From: Blautia caecimuris | GTDB taxonomy: Bacteria; Bacillota; Clostridia; Lachnospirales; Lachnospiraceae | DNA length: 64,000 nt | Assembly (NCBI RefSeq): GCF_024622975.1 | Contig: NZ_JANJZT010000001.1 | Coordinates: forward strand, 62,001-126,000 | Direction: 5' to 3' | Part shown: piece after piece, positions 1 through 9,058 of the stretch | Layout of the letters: each line of letters opens with the position of its first letter | Position numbering within the stretch: position 1 is the first letter of the stretch | Made by a program: the position numbers and the translations under genes | Notes under the pieces: generated by a model | What the model saw: only the letters and a program-made list of their open reading frames with translations | Databases searched by the model: none | What the model was told of the DNA's origin: nothing

Positions 1-30
1 TATGGTCAATACAATGATGTAATGCGGTGA
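1..30 (+). CDS. C-terminal end of an upstream gene (partial)
   Basis: One frame reads YGQYNDVMR and stops at 28-30, five bases before the mazG start. In Bacillus the gene before yabN is a SpoVB/MATE-type polysaccharide flippase, so this may be its tail. Nine residues cannot identify it; the call rests on close spacing and expected gene order only. Confidence 0.3.
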   Translation, partial: YGQYNDVMR

Positions 31-34
31 GAAG

Positions 35-421
35 ATGCAGAATTTTGATGAATTTATGGAAGTGGTGCGAAAAATCCGCAAAAGCTGTCCCTGGGATAAG
101 GTGCAGACTCATGAAAGTCTGAAACCTTATCTGATCAGTGAGACAAATGAGCTTCTGGAGGGAATTGATCGTCTGAAAACACAGAATGACAGTGAAAATC
201 TCTGTGAGGAGCTGGGAGACGTGCTGTTTCAGGTTGCTCTCCACAGTGTGATCGCCCAGGAAGAGGGGCTGTTTACTATTGAGGATGTGATCGATGGTAT
301 TTCTTCAAAAATGCAGTTTCGTCATCCGAAAATCTTTGTTCCGGAGGATGAGACAATGACCTCTCTTTCCTGGGATCAGCTGAAAGAAATCGAAAAGAGC
401 AGGAAGACGAAAAAGCTCTGA
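35..421 (+). CDS. mazG: MazG-family nucleotide pyrophosphohydrolase, single domain
   Basis: This 128-residue protein belongs to the MazG family, all-alpha enzymes that hydrolyse (d)NTPs to NMP and pyrophosphate and clean up aberrant nucleotides. It shows the MazG signature: CPWDKVQTHESLKPYLISE near residues 19-37, then the metal-binding EELGDVLFQVALHS at about 58-71. Two-domain MazG proteins are about twice as long; here the protein ends after the first domain, at a WDQLKEIEK segment that normally leads into the second. The position upstream of HU, yabO and yabP matches yabN of Bacillus. A weak GGTGAG lies before the ATG. The family assignment is firm; the substrate is unknown. Confidence 0.88.
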   Translation: MQNFDEFMEVVRKIRKSCPWDKVQTHESLKPYLISETNELLEGIDRLKTQNDSENLCEELGDVLFQVALHSVIAQEEGLFTIEDVIDGISSKMQFRHPKIFVPEDETMTSLSWDQLKEIEKSRKTKKL

Positions 422-516
422 AAAGTATTTCAGAAGCATTAGCCGGAAGCGTTACTTTTTACTCCGTTCACAGTAACCTGAAAGCCCCGGTTTACGGGGA
501 TTTGCCACAAAAAACC

Positions 517-545
517 TTGACAATCTACAGGAAAAGGTATATAAA
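517..545 (+). promoter_or_regulatory. Sigma-A-type promoter for the HU gene
   Basis: TTGACA at 517-522 and TATAAA at 540-545 are separated by 17 bases. The start codon of the HU gene is about 75 bases further on. Confidence 0.7.
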
Positions 546-619
546 TAGTAAATAGCGTGTGATCGACAGGAAGCATAACGCGATAATAAAGAAAGAGAGC
601 ATTTATAGGAGGAAACACC

Positions 620-898
620 ATGAATAAAACAGAATTAGTAGCAGCAATGGCGAAAGAGACAAATCTTTCCAGGAAAGATGTAGAAGCAGTCCTGAAATCT
701 TTCACCGATGTTGTAGCATCCGAGCTCAAAAAAGGCGGAAAAATTCAGCTTGTAGGATTTGGTACCTTTGAGGTAAGCGAGAGAGCTGCAAGAGAAGGAA
801 GAAATCCTCATACTGGTGAAACCATGAAAATCGAAGCTTCCAAAGCACCGAAATTCAAAGCTGGTAAGGCTTTAAAGGATCTTGTAAACGATAAATAA
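620..898 (+). CDS. hup: HU-family nucleoid DNA-binding protein
   Basis: This 92-residue protein is a typical HU: a small basic homodimer that bends and compacts DNA. The start MNKTELVAAMAKET, the GFGTFEV segment at about 46-52 and the arm sequence RNPHTGETMKIEASKAPKFKAGK are family hallmarks, including the proline at the tip of the beta arm. GGAGG lies eight bases before the ATG. The gene has its own promoter and an intrinsic terminator directly after it, so it is probably expressed strongly as a single gene inside the housekeeping block. Confidence 0.97.
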   Translation: MNKTELVAAMAKETNLSRKDVEAVLKSFTDVVASELKKGGKIQLVGFGTFEVSERAAREGRNPHTGETMKIEASKAPKFKAGKALKDLVNDK

Positions 899-911
899 TA
901 AAGTTCAGCAG

Positions 912-938
912 AGGGGGAACAGCGTGTTCCCCCTTTTT
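912..938 (+). terminator. Intrinsic terminator after HU
   Basis: AGGGGGAACA and TGTTCCCCCT form a ten-pair stem around a GCG loop, followed by a run of T. It separates HU from the yabO-like gene. Confidence 0.85.
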
Positions 939-974
939 CTATAGAATACAGAAAAAAAGAACAGGAGATTTTGT

Positions 975-1214
975 ATGCGTCTTGATAAATATCTGAAGGT
1001 TTCCCGTCTTATTAAAAGAAGAACAGTGGCAAACGAAGCCTGTGATGCGGGAAGAGTTTTGCTTAATGATAAACCTGCCAGAGCTTCTGCGGCAGTAAAG
1101 GCCGGAGACATTGTGGAGATCCAGTTTGGCGGAAAAAGCGTTAAGGTGGAAGTTCTTGATGTAAAAGAGACAGTCCGCAAGGAAGAGGCGGAAAGTATGT
1201 TCCGCTATCTGTAG
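975..1214 (+). CDS. rqcP: S4-domain RNA-binding protein RqcP (YabO)
   Basis: This 79-residue protein is almost entirely an S4 RNA-binding domain: MRLDKYLKVSRLIKRR at the start, then a basic CDAGRVLLNDKPARASAAVKAGDIVEIQFG segment. In Bacillus, RqcP (YabO) binds stalled 50S subunits with RqcH and peptidyl-tRNA and supports alanine tailing in ribosome quality control. Length and position between HU and yabP match the Bacillus order. ACAGGAG precedes the ATG. The assignment to the S4/Hsp15-like family is firm; the RqcP role is inferred from synteny. Confidence 0.92.
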   Translation: MRLDKYLKVSRLIKRRTVANEACDAGRVLLNDKPARASAAVKAGDIVEIQFGGKSVKVEVLDVKETVRKEEAESMFRYL

Positions 1215-1282
1215 TTTTTACGTCTATTTATAAGGGCTGTTTCATACATTGTTTATGGAAAGAAACAATGGGAGGCTGACCC

Positions 1283-1564
1283 TTGGAAGAGAAAAAAACA
1301 ATGTGCGCCCACAGACTGTCCCTTGATAACCGACAGGAGGGCACGGTTACAGGCGTCCGGGACATTCATTCCTTTAATGAAAGCGAGATTTTGCTGGAAA
1401 CAGAGGCCGGAAGACTTTCTGTAAAAGGAGAACTGCTCCATGTGCGGAGACTGAATCTGGAAAAGGGAGAGGCCGATATTGAAGGAAAAATAAACAGCTT
1501 AACCTATCTTTCAAAAAAGACAGAAAACAAAGAAGAATCTCTGCTGAAGCGGATGTTCCGGTAA
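1283..1564 (+). CDS. yabP: Sporulation protein YabP
   Basis: This 93-residue protein matches YabP, a small spore-coat-assembly-related protein made in the mother cell in Bacillus. The visible motif is the YabP/YqfC core (residues about 10-75): LSLDNRQEGTVTGVRDIHSF, then ETEAGRLSVKGELLHVRRLNLEKGEADIEG. The start is a TTG at 1283, chosen because GGGAGG lies seven bases upstream; an in-frame ATG at 1301 lacks such a site. yabQ follows three bases after the stop, so the two are translated together. It suggests the organism can sporulate or descends from a sporulating ancestor. Confidence 0.88.
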   Translation: MEEKKTMCAHRLSLDNRQEGTVTGVRDIHSFNESEILLETEAGRLSVKGELLHVRRLNLEKGEADIEGKINSLTYLSKKTENKEESLLKRMFR

Positions 1565-1567
1565 AAT

Positions 1568-2050
1568 ATGAGCGGTTATATGGAGTATGAGGCAGTACTG
1601 TTTCTTCTGTCTGTGGTGATGGGGGCGGCTCTGTTTCTCTTTTATAAGATTCTGACTGCCCTGAGAAAAGTGATTTCCCATCCGTCCTGGGCAGTGGATG
1701 TGGAAGACCTTTTTTACTGGACTGCAGCAGGGATTTTTATGTTCTCTGTGATATACAGGTTCAATCAGGGAACCCTCAGATGTTTTCTTTTTGCAGGAAG
1801 TATTCTGGGAGCTGTTCTGTGCCGGGGGACGGTGGCAGATCTGTTTGAGCGGATTCTTGTGTTTCTGTGCGGGATTCCGGTGAATTTTGTAAAATTTTCA
1901 ACAAAGAGGTTGCTATTTCTCTTTAAAAGATGTAGTATTTTATTGTATAAGTATCAAACTATGCAAAAAAGAAAAGGTTTTAAAACAAAGAGGATCAGTC
2001 AGGTTGAAAAAGTCAAAAAGAAAGAAAAGCAAAAAAAGAATAACGAATAA
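1568..2050 (+). CDS. yabQ: Sporulation membrane protein YabQ
   Basis: This 160-residue membrane protein has four predicted hydrophobic segments (about residues 8-28, 48-66, 72-92, 98-115) and a very basic C-terminal tail rich in Lys. YabQ in Bacillus is a mother-cell membrane protein needed for spore cortex formation. The hydrophobic layout, the location after yabP and the overlap of its tail with the divIC start (47 bases) all match the usual arrangement. Sequence conservation in this family is low, so the call leans on synteny and topology. Confidence 0.82.
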   Translation: MSGYMEYEAVLFLLSVVMGAALFLFYKILTALRKVISHPSWAVDVEDLFYWTAAGIFMFSVIYRFNQGTLRCFLFAGSILGAVLCRGTVADLFERILVFLCGIPVNFVKFSTKRLLFLFKRCSILLYKYQTMQKRKGFKTKRISQVEKVKKKEKQKKNNE

Positions 2051-2318
2051 CTATCTGGGAATGGCTGTTATTTCAGTTGTTGTTCTTCTGCTTCTTGGCG
2101 GCCTGGCAATGAAAAGTCACAGCCTCAGAAACAGGATTGCCTATTATGACGCCCAGGCAGCAGAGCTGAAACAGCAGATTTCTGATGAAAAAGAGCGGAC
2201 AAAGGAAATTGACAAGCGCACAGAGTATATGCAGACAGATGAGTATGCGGCAGAGGTTGCCAGAGACAGACTGGGGCTTGTAAAAGATAATGAGATAGTG
2301 TTTGAAGAAGAAAAATAA
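2004..2318 (+). CDS. divIC: Septum formation initiator DivIC/FtsB-like
   Basis: This 104-residue protein is a bitopic division protein: a Lys/Arg-rich cytoplasmic start, one membrane helix at about residues 19-36 (LGMAVISVVVLLLLGGLAM), then a periplasm-facing coiled coil (about 40-75) and the conserved end YAAEVARDRLGLVKDNEIVF. DivIC/FtsB forms a complex with FtsL and DivIB/FtsQ that activates septal wall synthesis. The start is a TTG inside the end of yabQ, which couples translation. The family is clear from the EYAAEVARDRLGLV signature. Confidence 0.9.
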   Translation: MKKSKRKKSKKRITNNYLGMAVISVVVLLLLGGLAMKSHSLRNRIAYYDAQAAELKQQISDEKERTKEIDKRTEYMQTDEYAAEVARDRLGLVKDNEIVFEEEK

Positions 2319-2428
2319 CACGGATTTTGGCGAAAAGTTTTTAATTGCTTTCGCCTGTGTTTGACAGATATTTTGGAACCTGTCCTTTATAATGGCACTT
2401 GATGAAGTGTGTAAAGGGGAGGGGAAAT

Positions 2429-3922
2429 ATGCAGGAATGGATTATTGCCATGCTCGTGATCAGCCTACTGCTGATTTTCCGGGACATGGCAAAAACTATT
2501 TTGACGGGGCAAATGTCGAAAAAGGAGGAACCCTTTGCTCCCGGAGAAAGCCATCCTCAGAAGGAGAAGGTGGAGCGGTATGCGGCTTCTTTCCAGAAGC
2601 TGGCAGATACCTTTTACGGGATGCCCTACCGGAAAGAATATTTAAGCTCCGGTCAGATTGACGCGATATTGAAGGATACCAATGAGGAAATGTGCAGCAG
2701 ATGCTATCACAGAGAAATATGCTGGGGAGAAAATTCCGGTTCTCTGAAGCAGGGCGGAGAGGCAATGATCCGCGCCATGGAAGAGGGGGATGAGGAGGCT
2801 GTAGAAATGATCCGTCAGGAGTGGGCGGAGATCTGCGGCAAATCCATACAGTATCTGGAAACAGTCAGAGAGCGTTTTCAGAAGGAAAAACAGAATCTGG
2901 TATGGAGCAACCGCATGATCGAAAGCAGGCTGGCAGTGGCACAGCAGCTGACAGAGATATCCCGGATCATGGGAATGGTGGCAGAAGATATTTATGATAT
3001 TTCTCCGGCAGACCCGAAGTTTCAGGAGAGTATTCGCCGGATTCTGAAAAAACGTCATATTGTGCTGAAAAATGCCTGGGTTATGGATAAGGTAGAGGGG
3101 CACAGGCAGATGTTTCTTACTATGAAAGCCAGAAGCGGCCAGTGTGTATCTGTGACAGAGGTTTCTCAGCTCCTTTCAGGTCTGTGCGAGTGCGCTATGA
3201 CCTCTGCCGCTGACAGCAGAGGCATTGTAAACGGCGAATACCATACGGTACATTTTGTGGAAGACGTCAGCTATCAGGTGATGTACGGAGTGGCAAAGCT
3301 TACAAGAGAGGAAGAAAAGATTTCCGGGGACAACTATATCTGCAGACAGGAAGAAGGCGGAAAGTTTGTGATGTGTCTTTCTGATGGAATGGGTTCCGGC
3401 ATGGATGCCTGCAGAGAGAGCGAGATCGTGGTGGAGCTTCTGGAGCAGTTTCTGGAATCCGGATTTACCCAGGAGACAGCAGCCAGAATGGTGAATTCTG
3501 CTCTGGTGCTGAAAGGACGAGAGGGAATGTTCTCCACAGTGGATATCTGCGCTCTGGATCTTTATACAGGAATCTGCAGTTTTTTGAAGGCCGGGGCTGC
3601 ATCCACTTTTATTAAGCGTGACCACTGGGTTGAGGCAATTTCTTCGGAAAGTCTTGCAGCAGGACTGGTTCAGCAGATCGACTTTGATACTGCTTCCCGG
3701 AAACTTTATCATGGAGATTACCTGATCATGATGACGGATGGAGTTCTGGATGCTCTTCCTCTGGACAGAGAAGAGGAAACCATGAAGGAAATCATTATGG
3801 ACGTGCAGGAGGAAAATCCCAGAGAGGTCAGCAGAGGGATTCTGGAACGGGTGCTGGGATACAGCGATTACCGGGCCAGAGACGATATGACTGTGCTGGT
3901 GGCCAGTGTGCTGCGCAAGTAG
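2429..3922 (+). CDS. spoIIE: SpoIIE-type PP2C serine phosphatase, short form
   Basis: SpoIIE dephosphorylates the anti-anti-sigma factor SpoIIAA to release sigma F in the forespore. This protein has one N-terminal membrane helix (residues about 3-19), a central regulatory part with the Cys cluster CSRCYHREICW, and a C-terminal PP2C domain. The metal-binding aspartates are visible at D319 (SDGMGSGMD), D437 (MTDGVLDAL) and D485/D486 (ARDDMTVLV). At 497 residues it is much shorter than Bacillus SpoIIE (above 800) and lacks the usual ten-helix membrane region. I chose the ATG at 2429, preceded by GGGGAGGGG, over an upstream ATG at 2399. It sits at the expected place between divIC and tilS. Confidence 0.85.
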   Translation: MQEWIIAMLVISLLLIFRDMAKTILTGQMSKKEEPFAPGESHPQKEKVERYAASFQKLADTFYGMPYRKEYLSSGQIDAILKDTNEEMCSRCYHREICWGENSGSLKQGGEAMIRAMEEGDEEAVEMIRQEWAEICGKSIQYLETVRERFQKEKQNLVWSNRMIESRLAVAQQLTEISRIMGMVAEDIYDISPADPKFQESIRRILKKRHIVLKNAWVMDKVEGHRQMFLTMKARSGQCVSVTEVSQLLSGLCECAMTSAADSRGIVNGEYHTVHFVEDVSYQVMYGVAKLTREEEKISGDNYICRQEEGGKFVMCLSDGMGSGMDACRESEIVVELLEQFLESGFTQETAARMVNSALVLKGREGMFSTVDICALDLYTGICSFLKAGAASTFIKRDHWVEAISSESLAAGLVQQIDFDTASRKLYHGDYLIMMTDGVLDALPLDREEETMKEIIMDVQEENPREVSRGILERVLGYSDYRARDDMTVLVASVLRK

Positions 3923-3946
3923 AAACAAAAGAGGAGAAAAGCAGAC

Positions 3947-5356
3947 ATGCAGGAGCAGATTTATGCAAAGGTCCGTGCTTTTGCAGAAAAAAACAGGATG
4001 TTCGATCAGTGCGGCGCGGTGGCTGCCGGAGTATCCGGCGGAGGCGATTCCGTGACCATGCTGGATATTCTGAACAGACTGAAAGAAGAATACGGATTTC
4101 AGATCACAGCCGTTCATGTAAATCACGGGATCCGGGGCGCAGAGGCGCAAAGAGATCAGGAGGCTGCAGAGAAACTGTGCAGAAAAATGGGAATTCCCTG
4201 CAGAGTATACTGTTTTGATGTTCCAAAGCTTGCCGCACAGTGGAAAACCGGGCTGGAGGAAGCAGGAAGAACAGTCCGGAGGCAGGCTTTTGAAGAAGCG
4301 CTTGCCGGAGTACCGGTTTCAGGGGAAAAAAAGAAGGTAATCGCTCTTGCGCACAACAGAAACGATCTGGCAGAGACTATGCTTCATCATCTCTGCAGAG
4401 GAACCGGTCTCAGGGGACTTTCTTCCATGAAAGCGGCAGAGGATGGGATCATTCGTCCGGTTCTCTGTCTGGAACGGAAGGAAATTAATGAATATCTCAG
4501 AGAAAGAAATCTGCCCTATGTAACAGACAGCACAAATCTTCAGGACGAATATACCAGAAACAGGATCCGGCACCATGTACTTCCTGTTCTGGAAAGTGAA
4601 ATCAATGAAAAGACAGTGGCTCATATGGCAGAGACATCTGAGCTGATTGGACAGGCGGAGGCTTACTTTCAGGAAAAAGGCGCTTCACTGGCAGAAAAAT
4701 GCCGAACCGAAAAGGGAGAGATCCTTTTTGAAAAAAGTTTCCTGAAATATCCTGAAATTATCCGGAAGTATGCGGTGAGAAATGCTGTTGAAAAGCTTGC
4801 AGGCAAAAGAAAGGATATTTCTCTGATACATGTGCGTGCAGTGCTGGAGCTTTTTGAACTTCGTACCGGAGCGTCAGTAAAGCTTCCATATAATCTGGAG
4901 GCAGCGAAAACATATGAAGGAATTATCATAAGGAAGAAAAATCCTGAAGATCCGGACAGGGAATCCCGGGAATATCAGCTTCCTTTAAACGGAAGCCTTG
5001 CCTGTAGTCTGGGAAATTTTGAAACAAAAATCTTTTCCTGGTCAGACCAGAAGATTTGTGAAAAAAAGTATACGAAATGGTTGGATTATGATAGAATAAA
5101 ATACGATATATCTGTCCGTACCAGAAAAACAGGAGATTACCTTACTGTAAACAGTCAGGGGCATCGCAAAAAACTGACGCGGTGTATGATCGATGAAAAA
5201 ATCCCCTGTGAACAGAGGGATAAGATTCCTCTGATCACAGAAGGCAGCCAGGTTCTCTGGATCGTGGGCGGAAGAATGAATGAAAGGTATAAGATCACAT
5301 CAGAGACAAAGAATGTGCTGGAAATCAAATACCAAGGAGGAAAATATCATGAGTGA
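3947..5356 (+). CDS. tilS: tRNA(Ile)-lysidine synthase TilS
   Basis: TilS converts C34 of the tRNA-Ile2 anticodon to lysidine using ATP and lysine, changing both decoding and charging. The N-terminal PP-loop motif SGGGDS lies at residues 30-35, followed by the family motifs VHVNHGIRG and ALAHNRNDLAETML. The region around RPVLCLERKEINEYL and DSTNLQDEYTRNRIRHHVLP is typical of the catalytic domain, and the C-terminal tRNA-binding domain follows to residue 469. The stop overlaps the hpt start by eight bases, as in many Bacillota. Confidence 0.95.
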   Translation: MQEQIYAKVRAFAEKNRMFDQCGAVAAGVSGGGDSVTMLDILNRLKEEYGFQITAVHVNHGIRGAEAQRDQEAAEKLCRKMGIPCRVYCFDVPKLAAQWKTGLEEAGRTVRRQAFEEALAGVPVSGEKKKVIALAHNRNDLAETMLHHLCRGTGLRGLSSMKAAEDGIIRPVLCLERKEINEYLRERNLPYVTDSTNLQDEYTRNRIRHHVLPVLESEINEKTVAHMAETSELIGQAEAYFQEKGASLAEKCRTEKGEILFEKSFLKYPEIIRKYAVRNAVEKLAGKRKDISLIHVRAVLELFELRTGASVKLPYNLEAAKTYEGIIIRKKNPEDPDRESREYQLPLNGSLACSLGNFETKIFSWSDQKICEKKYTKWLDYDRIKYDISVRTRKTGDYLTVNSQGHRKKLTRCMIDEKIPCEQRDKIPLITEGSQVLWIVGGRMNERYKITSETKNVLEIKYQGGKYHE

Positions 5357-5882
5357 AAAAATCAGAGTATTACTCAGCGAGGAAGAAGTGGAGGCAAGAA
5401 TCAGACAGATTGCCGCAAAGATCAGCAAAGATTATGCAGGAAAAGAGATTCATCTGATCTGTGTTTTAAAGGGTGGAGTATTTTTTACCTGTGAACTTGC
5501 AAAAAGGATCACTGTTCCGGTATCTCTTGACTTTATGTCTGTGTCCAGCTATGGAGATGACACAAAATCAAGCGGTGTGGTAAGAATCGTCAAAGATCTG
5601 GATCAGCCTCTGATCGGCAAGGACGTGCTGATCGTGGAGGATATCATCGACTCAGGAAGAACTCTCAGCTATCTGATCGAAATCCTCAAAGGACGTAATC
5701 CAAACAGTGTCCGCCTCTGTACACTGCTGGACAAACCGGAGAGACGAGTGAGGGATGTAAAAGTAGATTACTGCTGCTTCAATATCCCGGATGAATTTGT
5801 TGTGGGATATGGTCTGGACTATGCCCAGAAATATCGTAATCTCCCGTTTATCGGCGTGGTAGAACTGGACACAGAAGAATGA
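5349..5882 (+). CDS. hpt: Hypoxanthine phosphoribosyltransferase
   Basis: This 177-residue enzyme transfers phosphoribose from PRPP to hypoxanthine or guanine in purine salvage. The PRPP-binding loop VEDIIDSGRT lies at residues 96-105, and the KGGVFF and DFMSVSSYGD segments are conserved in HPRT. The ATG at 5349 has AAGGAGG just upstream and overlaps the end of tilS. The tilS-hpt-ftsH trio is conserved in Bacillota, where Hpt and TilS are reported to influence ftsH expression. Confidence 0.96.
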   Translation: MSEKIRVLLSEEEVEARIRQIAAKISKDYAGKEIHLICVLKGGVFFTCELAKRITVPVSLDFMSVSSYGDDTKSSGVVRIVKDLDQPLIGKDVLIVEDIIDSGRTLSYLIEILKGRNPNSVRLCTLLDKPERRVRDVKVDYCCFNIPDEFVVGYGLDYAQKYRNLPFIGVVELDTEE

Positions 5883-5898
5883 AAGGAGATTCAGTTAA

Positions 5899-7713
5899 GT
5901 GAATAAACAGCCAAGCAGAATTGGCCTGTATCTGATTTTGATCGCATTGCTGGTGGGCGGATATTTTTATCTGAACAGCCAGGTGTCAGGTCAGAATGAC
6001 TATACCATAGAAGCATTGGAGCAGGCAGCAGAAGAAGGAAGAGTAAATGATGCGGTGATTTATCAGAACAGGGAAGTACCTACCGGTTCGGTGGCTGCAG
6101 ATATTGAGAACGAAGGACAGAAGCGTGTCTATGTAACAGATGTCAAGGAGGCGCAGGAAATGCTGGAGGAAAACAATATTGCTCCTCTGGTCAAAGATGT
6201 TCCTCAGCAGAATGTGTTCCTTACCACACTTCTTCCTCTGCTTCTTACAGGAGGACTGATTCTGTTCCTTTTCCTGATGATGAACAGACAGATGTCAGGA
6301 GGCGGAGGAAATGCCAAAATGATGAACTTTGGTAAAAGCCGTGCAAGAATGATGCTTCCGGACGACAAAAAAGTAACATTTCAGAATGTAGCCGGACTTC
6401 AGGAAGAAAAAGAAGATCTGGTTGAGGTTGTAGATTTTTTAAAAGCGCCTCAGAAATATACAAACGTAGGCGCAAGGATTCCCAAGGGTGTTATTCTTGT
6501 AGGACCTCCGGGAACCGGTAAAACTCTCCTGGCAAAAGCGGTTGCCGGAGAAGCAGGAGTGCCCTTTTTCTCTATTTCCGGATCAGATTTTGTGGAGATG
6601 TTCGTAGGTGTGGGAGCTTCCCGTGTCCGAGATCTGTTTGAAGAAGGAAAACGCCATGCGCCCTGTATTATTTTTATAGACGAGATCGATGCGGTCGCAA
6701 GACAGCGGGGAACCGGCATGGGCGGCGGTCATGATGAGCGCGAGCAGACTCTGAACCAGCTTCTTGTGGAAATGGACGGATTTGGCGTCAACGAAGGAAT
6801 TATTGTAATGGCTGCCACGAACCGTGTGGATATTCTGGATCCGGCGATTCTCCGTCCGGGACGTTTTGACCGCAAGGTTGCAGTTGGACGTCCGGATGTG
6901 AAGGGCCGCGAGGAGATCCTTCGGGTTCATGCAAAGGATAAGCCTCTTGGCGAGGATGTGGATCTGGCGCAGATTGCTCAGACAACAGCAGGATTTACAG
7001 GTGCAGATCTGGAAAACCTCCTGAACGAGGCGGCGATCATGGCTGCCAGAGACAGCCGCAGCTATATTATGCAGCAGGACATCAAGCATGCCTTTATTAA
7101 AGTTGGCATCGGAGCAGAGAAGAGAAGCAAGGTTATTTCCGAAAAAGAGAAAAAGATCACTGCTTATCATGAGGCAGGCCATGCGATCCTGTTCCATGTG
7201 CTCCCTGATATGGATCCGGTATATACGATTTCCATTATTCCCACAGGAGTAGGCGCTGCAGGTTATACCATGCCTCTTCCGGAAAATGACGAGATGTTTA
7301 ATACAAAAGGAAAAATGCTTCAGGATATCACTACTCTCCTTGGAGGCCGTGTGGCAGAAGAGATTATTTTCGGAGATATCACCACAGGAGCATCCAATGA
7401 TATTAAGCGTGCAACCACAACAGCCCGGGCAATGGTCATGCAGTATGGCATGTCTGAAAAAATGGGACTGATCGCTTACGGTGATGAAGGGGATGAAGTA
7501 TTTATCGGAAGAGATCTTGCTCATACGAGAAGCTACAGTGAAGAGGTTGCAAAAGATATTGATCAGGAGATCCATGGGATCATTGACGGATGTCATAAGA
7601 AAGCCAGGGAGATTATTCTTGAGCATGAAGATGTGCTCCATAAATGCGCAGCTCTTCTGTTAGAGAAGGAAAAGGTGCAGAGAGACGAGTTTGAGGCACT
7701 TTTTACAGCGTAA
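5899..7713 (+). CDS. ftsH: ATP-dependent zinc metalloprotease FtsH
   Basis: FtsH is a membrane-anchored hexameric AAA+ protease that degrades membrane proteins and short-lived regulators. Two N-terminal membrane helices (about 9-26 and 107-128) flank an extracytoplasmic domain. The AAA module shows Walker A GPPGTGKT at 202-209, Walker [10 protein letters not shown] and the second-region-of-homology sequence [20 protein letters not shown]. The zinc site HEAGH is at 424-428 and the third ligand lies in the later region with ASNDIKRAT. The start is a GTG with AAAGGAG upstream. The length of 604 residues is normal. Confidence 0.98.
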   Translation: MNKQPSRIGLYLILIALLVGGYFYLNSQVSGQNDYTIEALEQAAEEGRVNDAVIYQNREVPTGSVAADIENEGQKRVYVTDVKEAQEMLEENNIAPLVKDVPQQNVFLTTLLPLLLTGGLILFLFLMMNRQMSGGGGNAKMMNFGKSRARMMLPDDKKVTFQNVAGLQEEKEDLVEVVDFLKAPQKYTNVGARIPKGVILVGPPGTGKTLLAKAVAGEAGVPFFSISGSDFVEMFVGVGASRVRDLFEEGKRHAPCIIFIDEIDAVARQRGTGMGGGHDEREQTLNQLLVEMDGFGVNEGIIVMAATNRVDILDPAILRPGRFDRKVAVGRPDVKGREEILRVHAKDKPLGEDVDLAQIAQTTAGFTGADLENLLNEAAIMAARDSRSYIMQQDIKHAFIKVGIGAEKRSKVISEKEKKITAYHEAGHAILFHVLPDMDPVYTISIIPTGVGAAGYTMPLPENDEMFNTKGKMLQDITTLLGGRVAEEIIFGDITTGASNDIKRATTTARAMVMQYGMSEKMGLIAYGDEGDEVFIGRDLAHTRSYSEEVAKDIDQEIHGIIDGCHKKAREIILEHEDVLHKCAALLLEKEKVQRDEFEALFTA

Positions 7714-7880
7714 AATCATAGTGGCAAAATACGCATGTACAATATATCCAAAAACAAATATGCATTTTTGTGAACTTTGTGCACACTTATTTGTTGACCC
7801 ATGGTATTATATATATCGTAAAAACCCCCCAATACATTATATAGTTTTTGCTACACCCCATAAGAAGAAATACCTTCTCC

Positions 7881-7911
7881 AAAAAAGCCAGCTTATCCCG
7901 CTGGCTTTTTT
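7881..7911 (+). terminator. Intrinsic terminator after ftsH
   Basis: AAAAAAGCCAGC pairs with GCTGGCTTTTTT around a short loop and ends in T. It works on either strand by symmetry. The rest of the 325-base gap between ftsH and the next gene holds only AT-rich sequence and the next promoter. Confidence 0.85.
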
Positions 7912-7938
7912 ACTGTCTGTAAATATATAAAAACTGTC

Positions 7939-7967
7939 TTGACAGGCGGGTACAGGTATGTTACGAT
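7939..7967 (+). promoter_or_regulatory. Promoter of the amino-acid ABC operon
   Basis: TTGACA at 7939-7944 and TACGAT at 7962-7967 are 17 bases apart, about 70 bases before the binding-protein start codon. Confidence 0.65.
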
Positions 7968-8037
7968 ATCAATACTTTCATATGGTAGAGTGACTACGTG
8001 ATAACATAGAAGAGTAAAGCGAGAGGAGACAGACAGT

Positions 8038-8904
8038 ATGAAGAAAAAAACAGTTGTGGTAATGATGGCGGCTCTGATGGCAGCAGGTATGATGTCTGCG
8101 GTAAACGTTCAGGCTGGAATTGAGGATAAAACACTGATCGTAGGTTTTGATGCGGAATATCCTCCTTATGGATATATGGATGAAAACGGAGAGTATACAG
8201 GCTTTGATCTGGAGCTTGCCCAGGCAGTGTGTGAGCTGGAAGGATGGGAGCTTGAGAAGAAACCTCTGAACTGGGACTCCAAGGACATGGAGCTGAACTC
8301 CGGATCCATTGACTGTATCTGGAATGGTTTTACCATGAACGGAAGAGAAGACGAGTATACCTTTTCTGTTCCCTATGTGGATAACAGCCAGGTGATCGTT
8401 GTGGCAGAGGATTCCGGCATTGAGAAGCTTTCTGACCTTGCAGGCAAAACCGTAGGCGTTCAGGCGGCATCTGCAGCGCTGGACGTTCTGAAAAGCGAGG
8501 AAGAAGGCGGCCAGAAGGCGCTGTCAGATACCTTTGCAGCGCTGAATGAATTTGCGGATTACAACACTGCATTTACAGAACTTCAGGCAGGAGCCCTTGA
8601 TGCGCTGGCTATTGATATCGGCGTTGCAAAATATCAGATCAATTCCAGGGGGGAGGGCTTTATGATCCTGGATGAAAGTCTGAATACGGAGCAGTATGCA
8701 ATTGGATTCAAAAAAGGAAACGACGAACTCTGTGAAATTGTAAATGCAGATCTTCAGAAGCTTGCGGAAGACGGGACAGTGCAGGAGCTTGCAGAGAAGT
8801 ATGAAATTGCGGATATGGTAAGTCTGAAAGCCTCCGGAGAGGAAAGCGAGGAGGCTGCAGAAAAAGAAACAGGAGAAACTGATTCTGAAGAAGCGGCAGA
8901 ATAA
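8038..8904 (+). CDS. Polar amino-acid ABC transporter, substrate-binding protein
   Basis: This 288-residue protein is a family 3 extracellular solute-binding protein. A signal peptide covers about residues 1-26 (ending near NVQA), followed by the family start LIVGFDAEYPPYGYMDENGEYTGFDLELAQAV. The two-lobe fold is intact to about residue 265, then a Glu-rich tail (about 266-288) follows. It lacks the lipobox Cys that normally anchors such proteins in Gram-positives, so anchoring may differ. With the next two genes it forms a complete importer for a polar amino acid such as glutamine, cystine or a basic amino acid; the ligand cannot be read from sequence alone. Confidence 0.9.
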   Translation: MKKKTVVVMMAALMAAGMMSAVNVQAGIEDKTLIVGFDAEYPPYGYMDENGEYTGFDLELAQAVCELEGWELEKKPLNWDSKDMELNSGSIDCIWNGFTMNGREDEYTFSVPYVDNSQVIVVAEDSGIEKLSDLAGKTVGVQAASAALDVLKSEEEGGQKALSDTFAALNEFADYNTAFTELQAGALDALAIDIGVAKYQINSRGEGFMILDESLNTEQYAIGFKKGNDELCEIVNADLQKLAEDGTVQELAEKYEIADMVSLKASGEESEEAAEKETGETDSEEAAE

Positions 8905-9058
8905 AAGCTGCCGGAAACAGTAACGGATAAAATCAGAACCGGGCAGAAGTCAGAACCCGGAATAAAAGACAAAAAAGCTGCTGTGCTGAAAATAAAAAAT
9001 GTACAGCAGCTTTATTACGGCAGGAAAAGCTTTTCTGCCTGATAACGGAGGAAAAAAT

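Noticed and set aside
3176-4150. Long minus-strand frame of 324 codons opposite spoIIE and tilS
   Set aside because: It lies opposite two well-conserved genes, has no ribosome site and its residues (rich in His, Ser, Leu) look like an antisense shadow.
7691-7930. Small plus-strand frame after ftsH
   Set aside because: It starts inside ftsH and crosses the terminator at 7881-7911.
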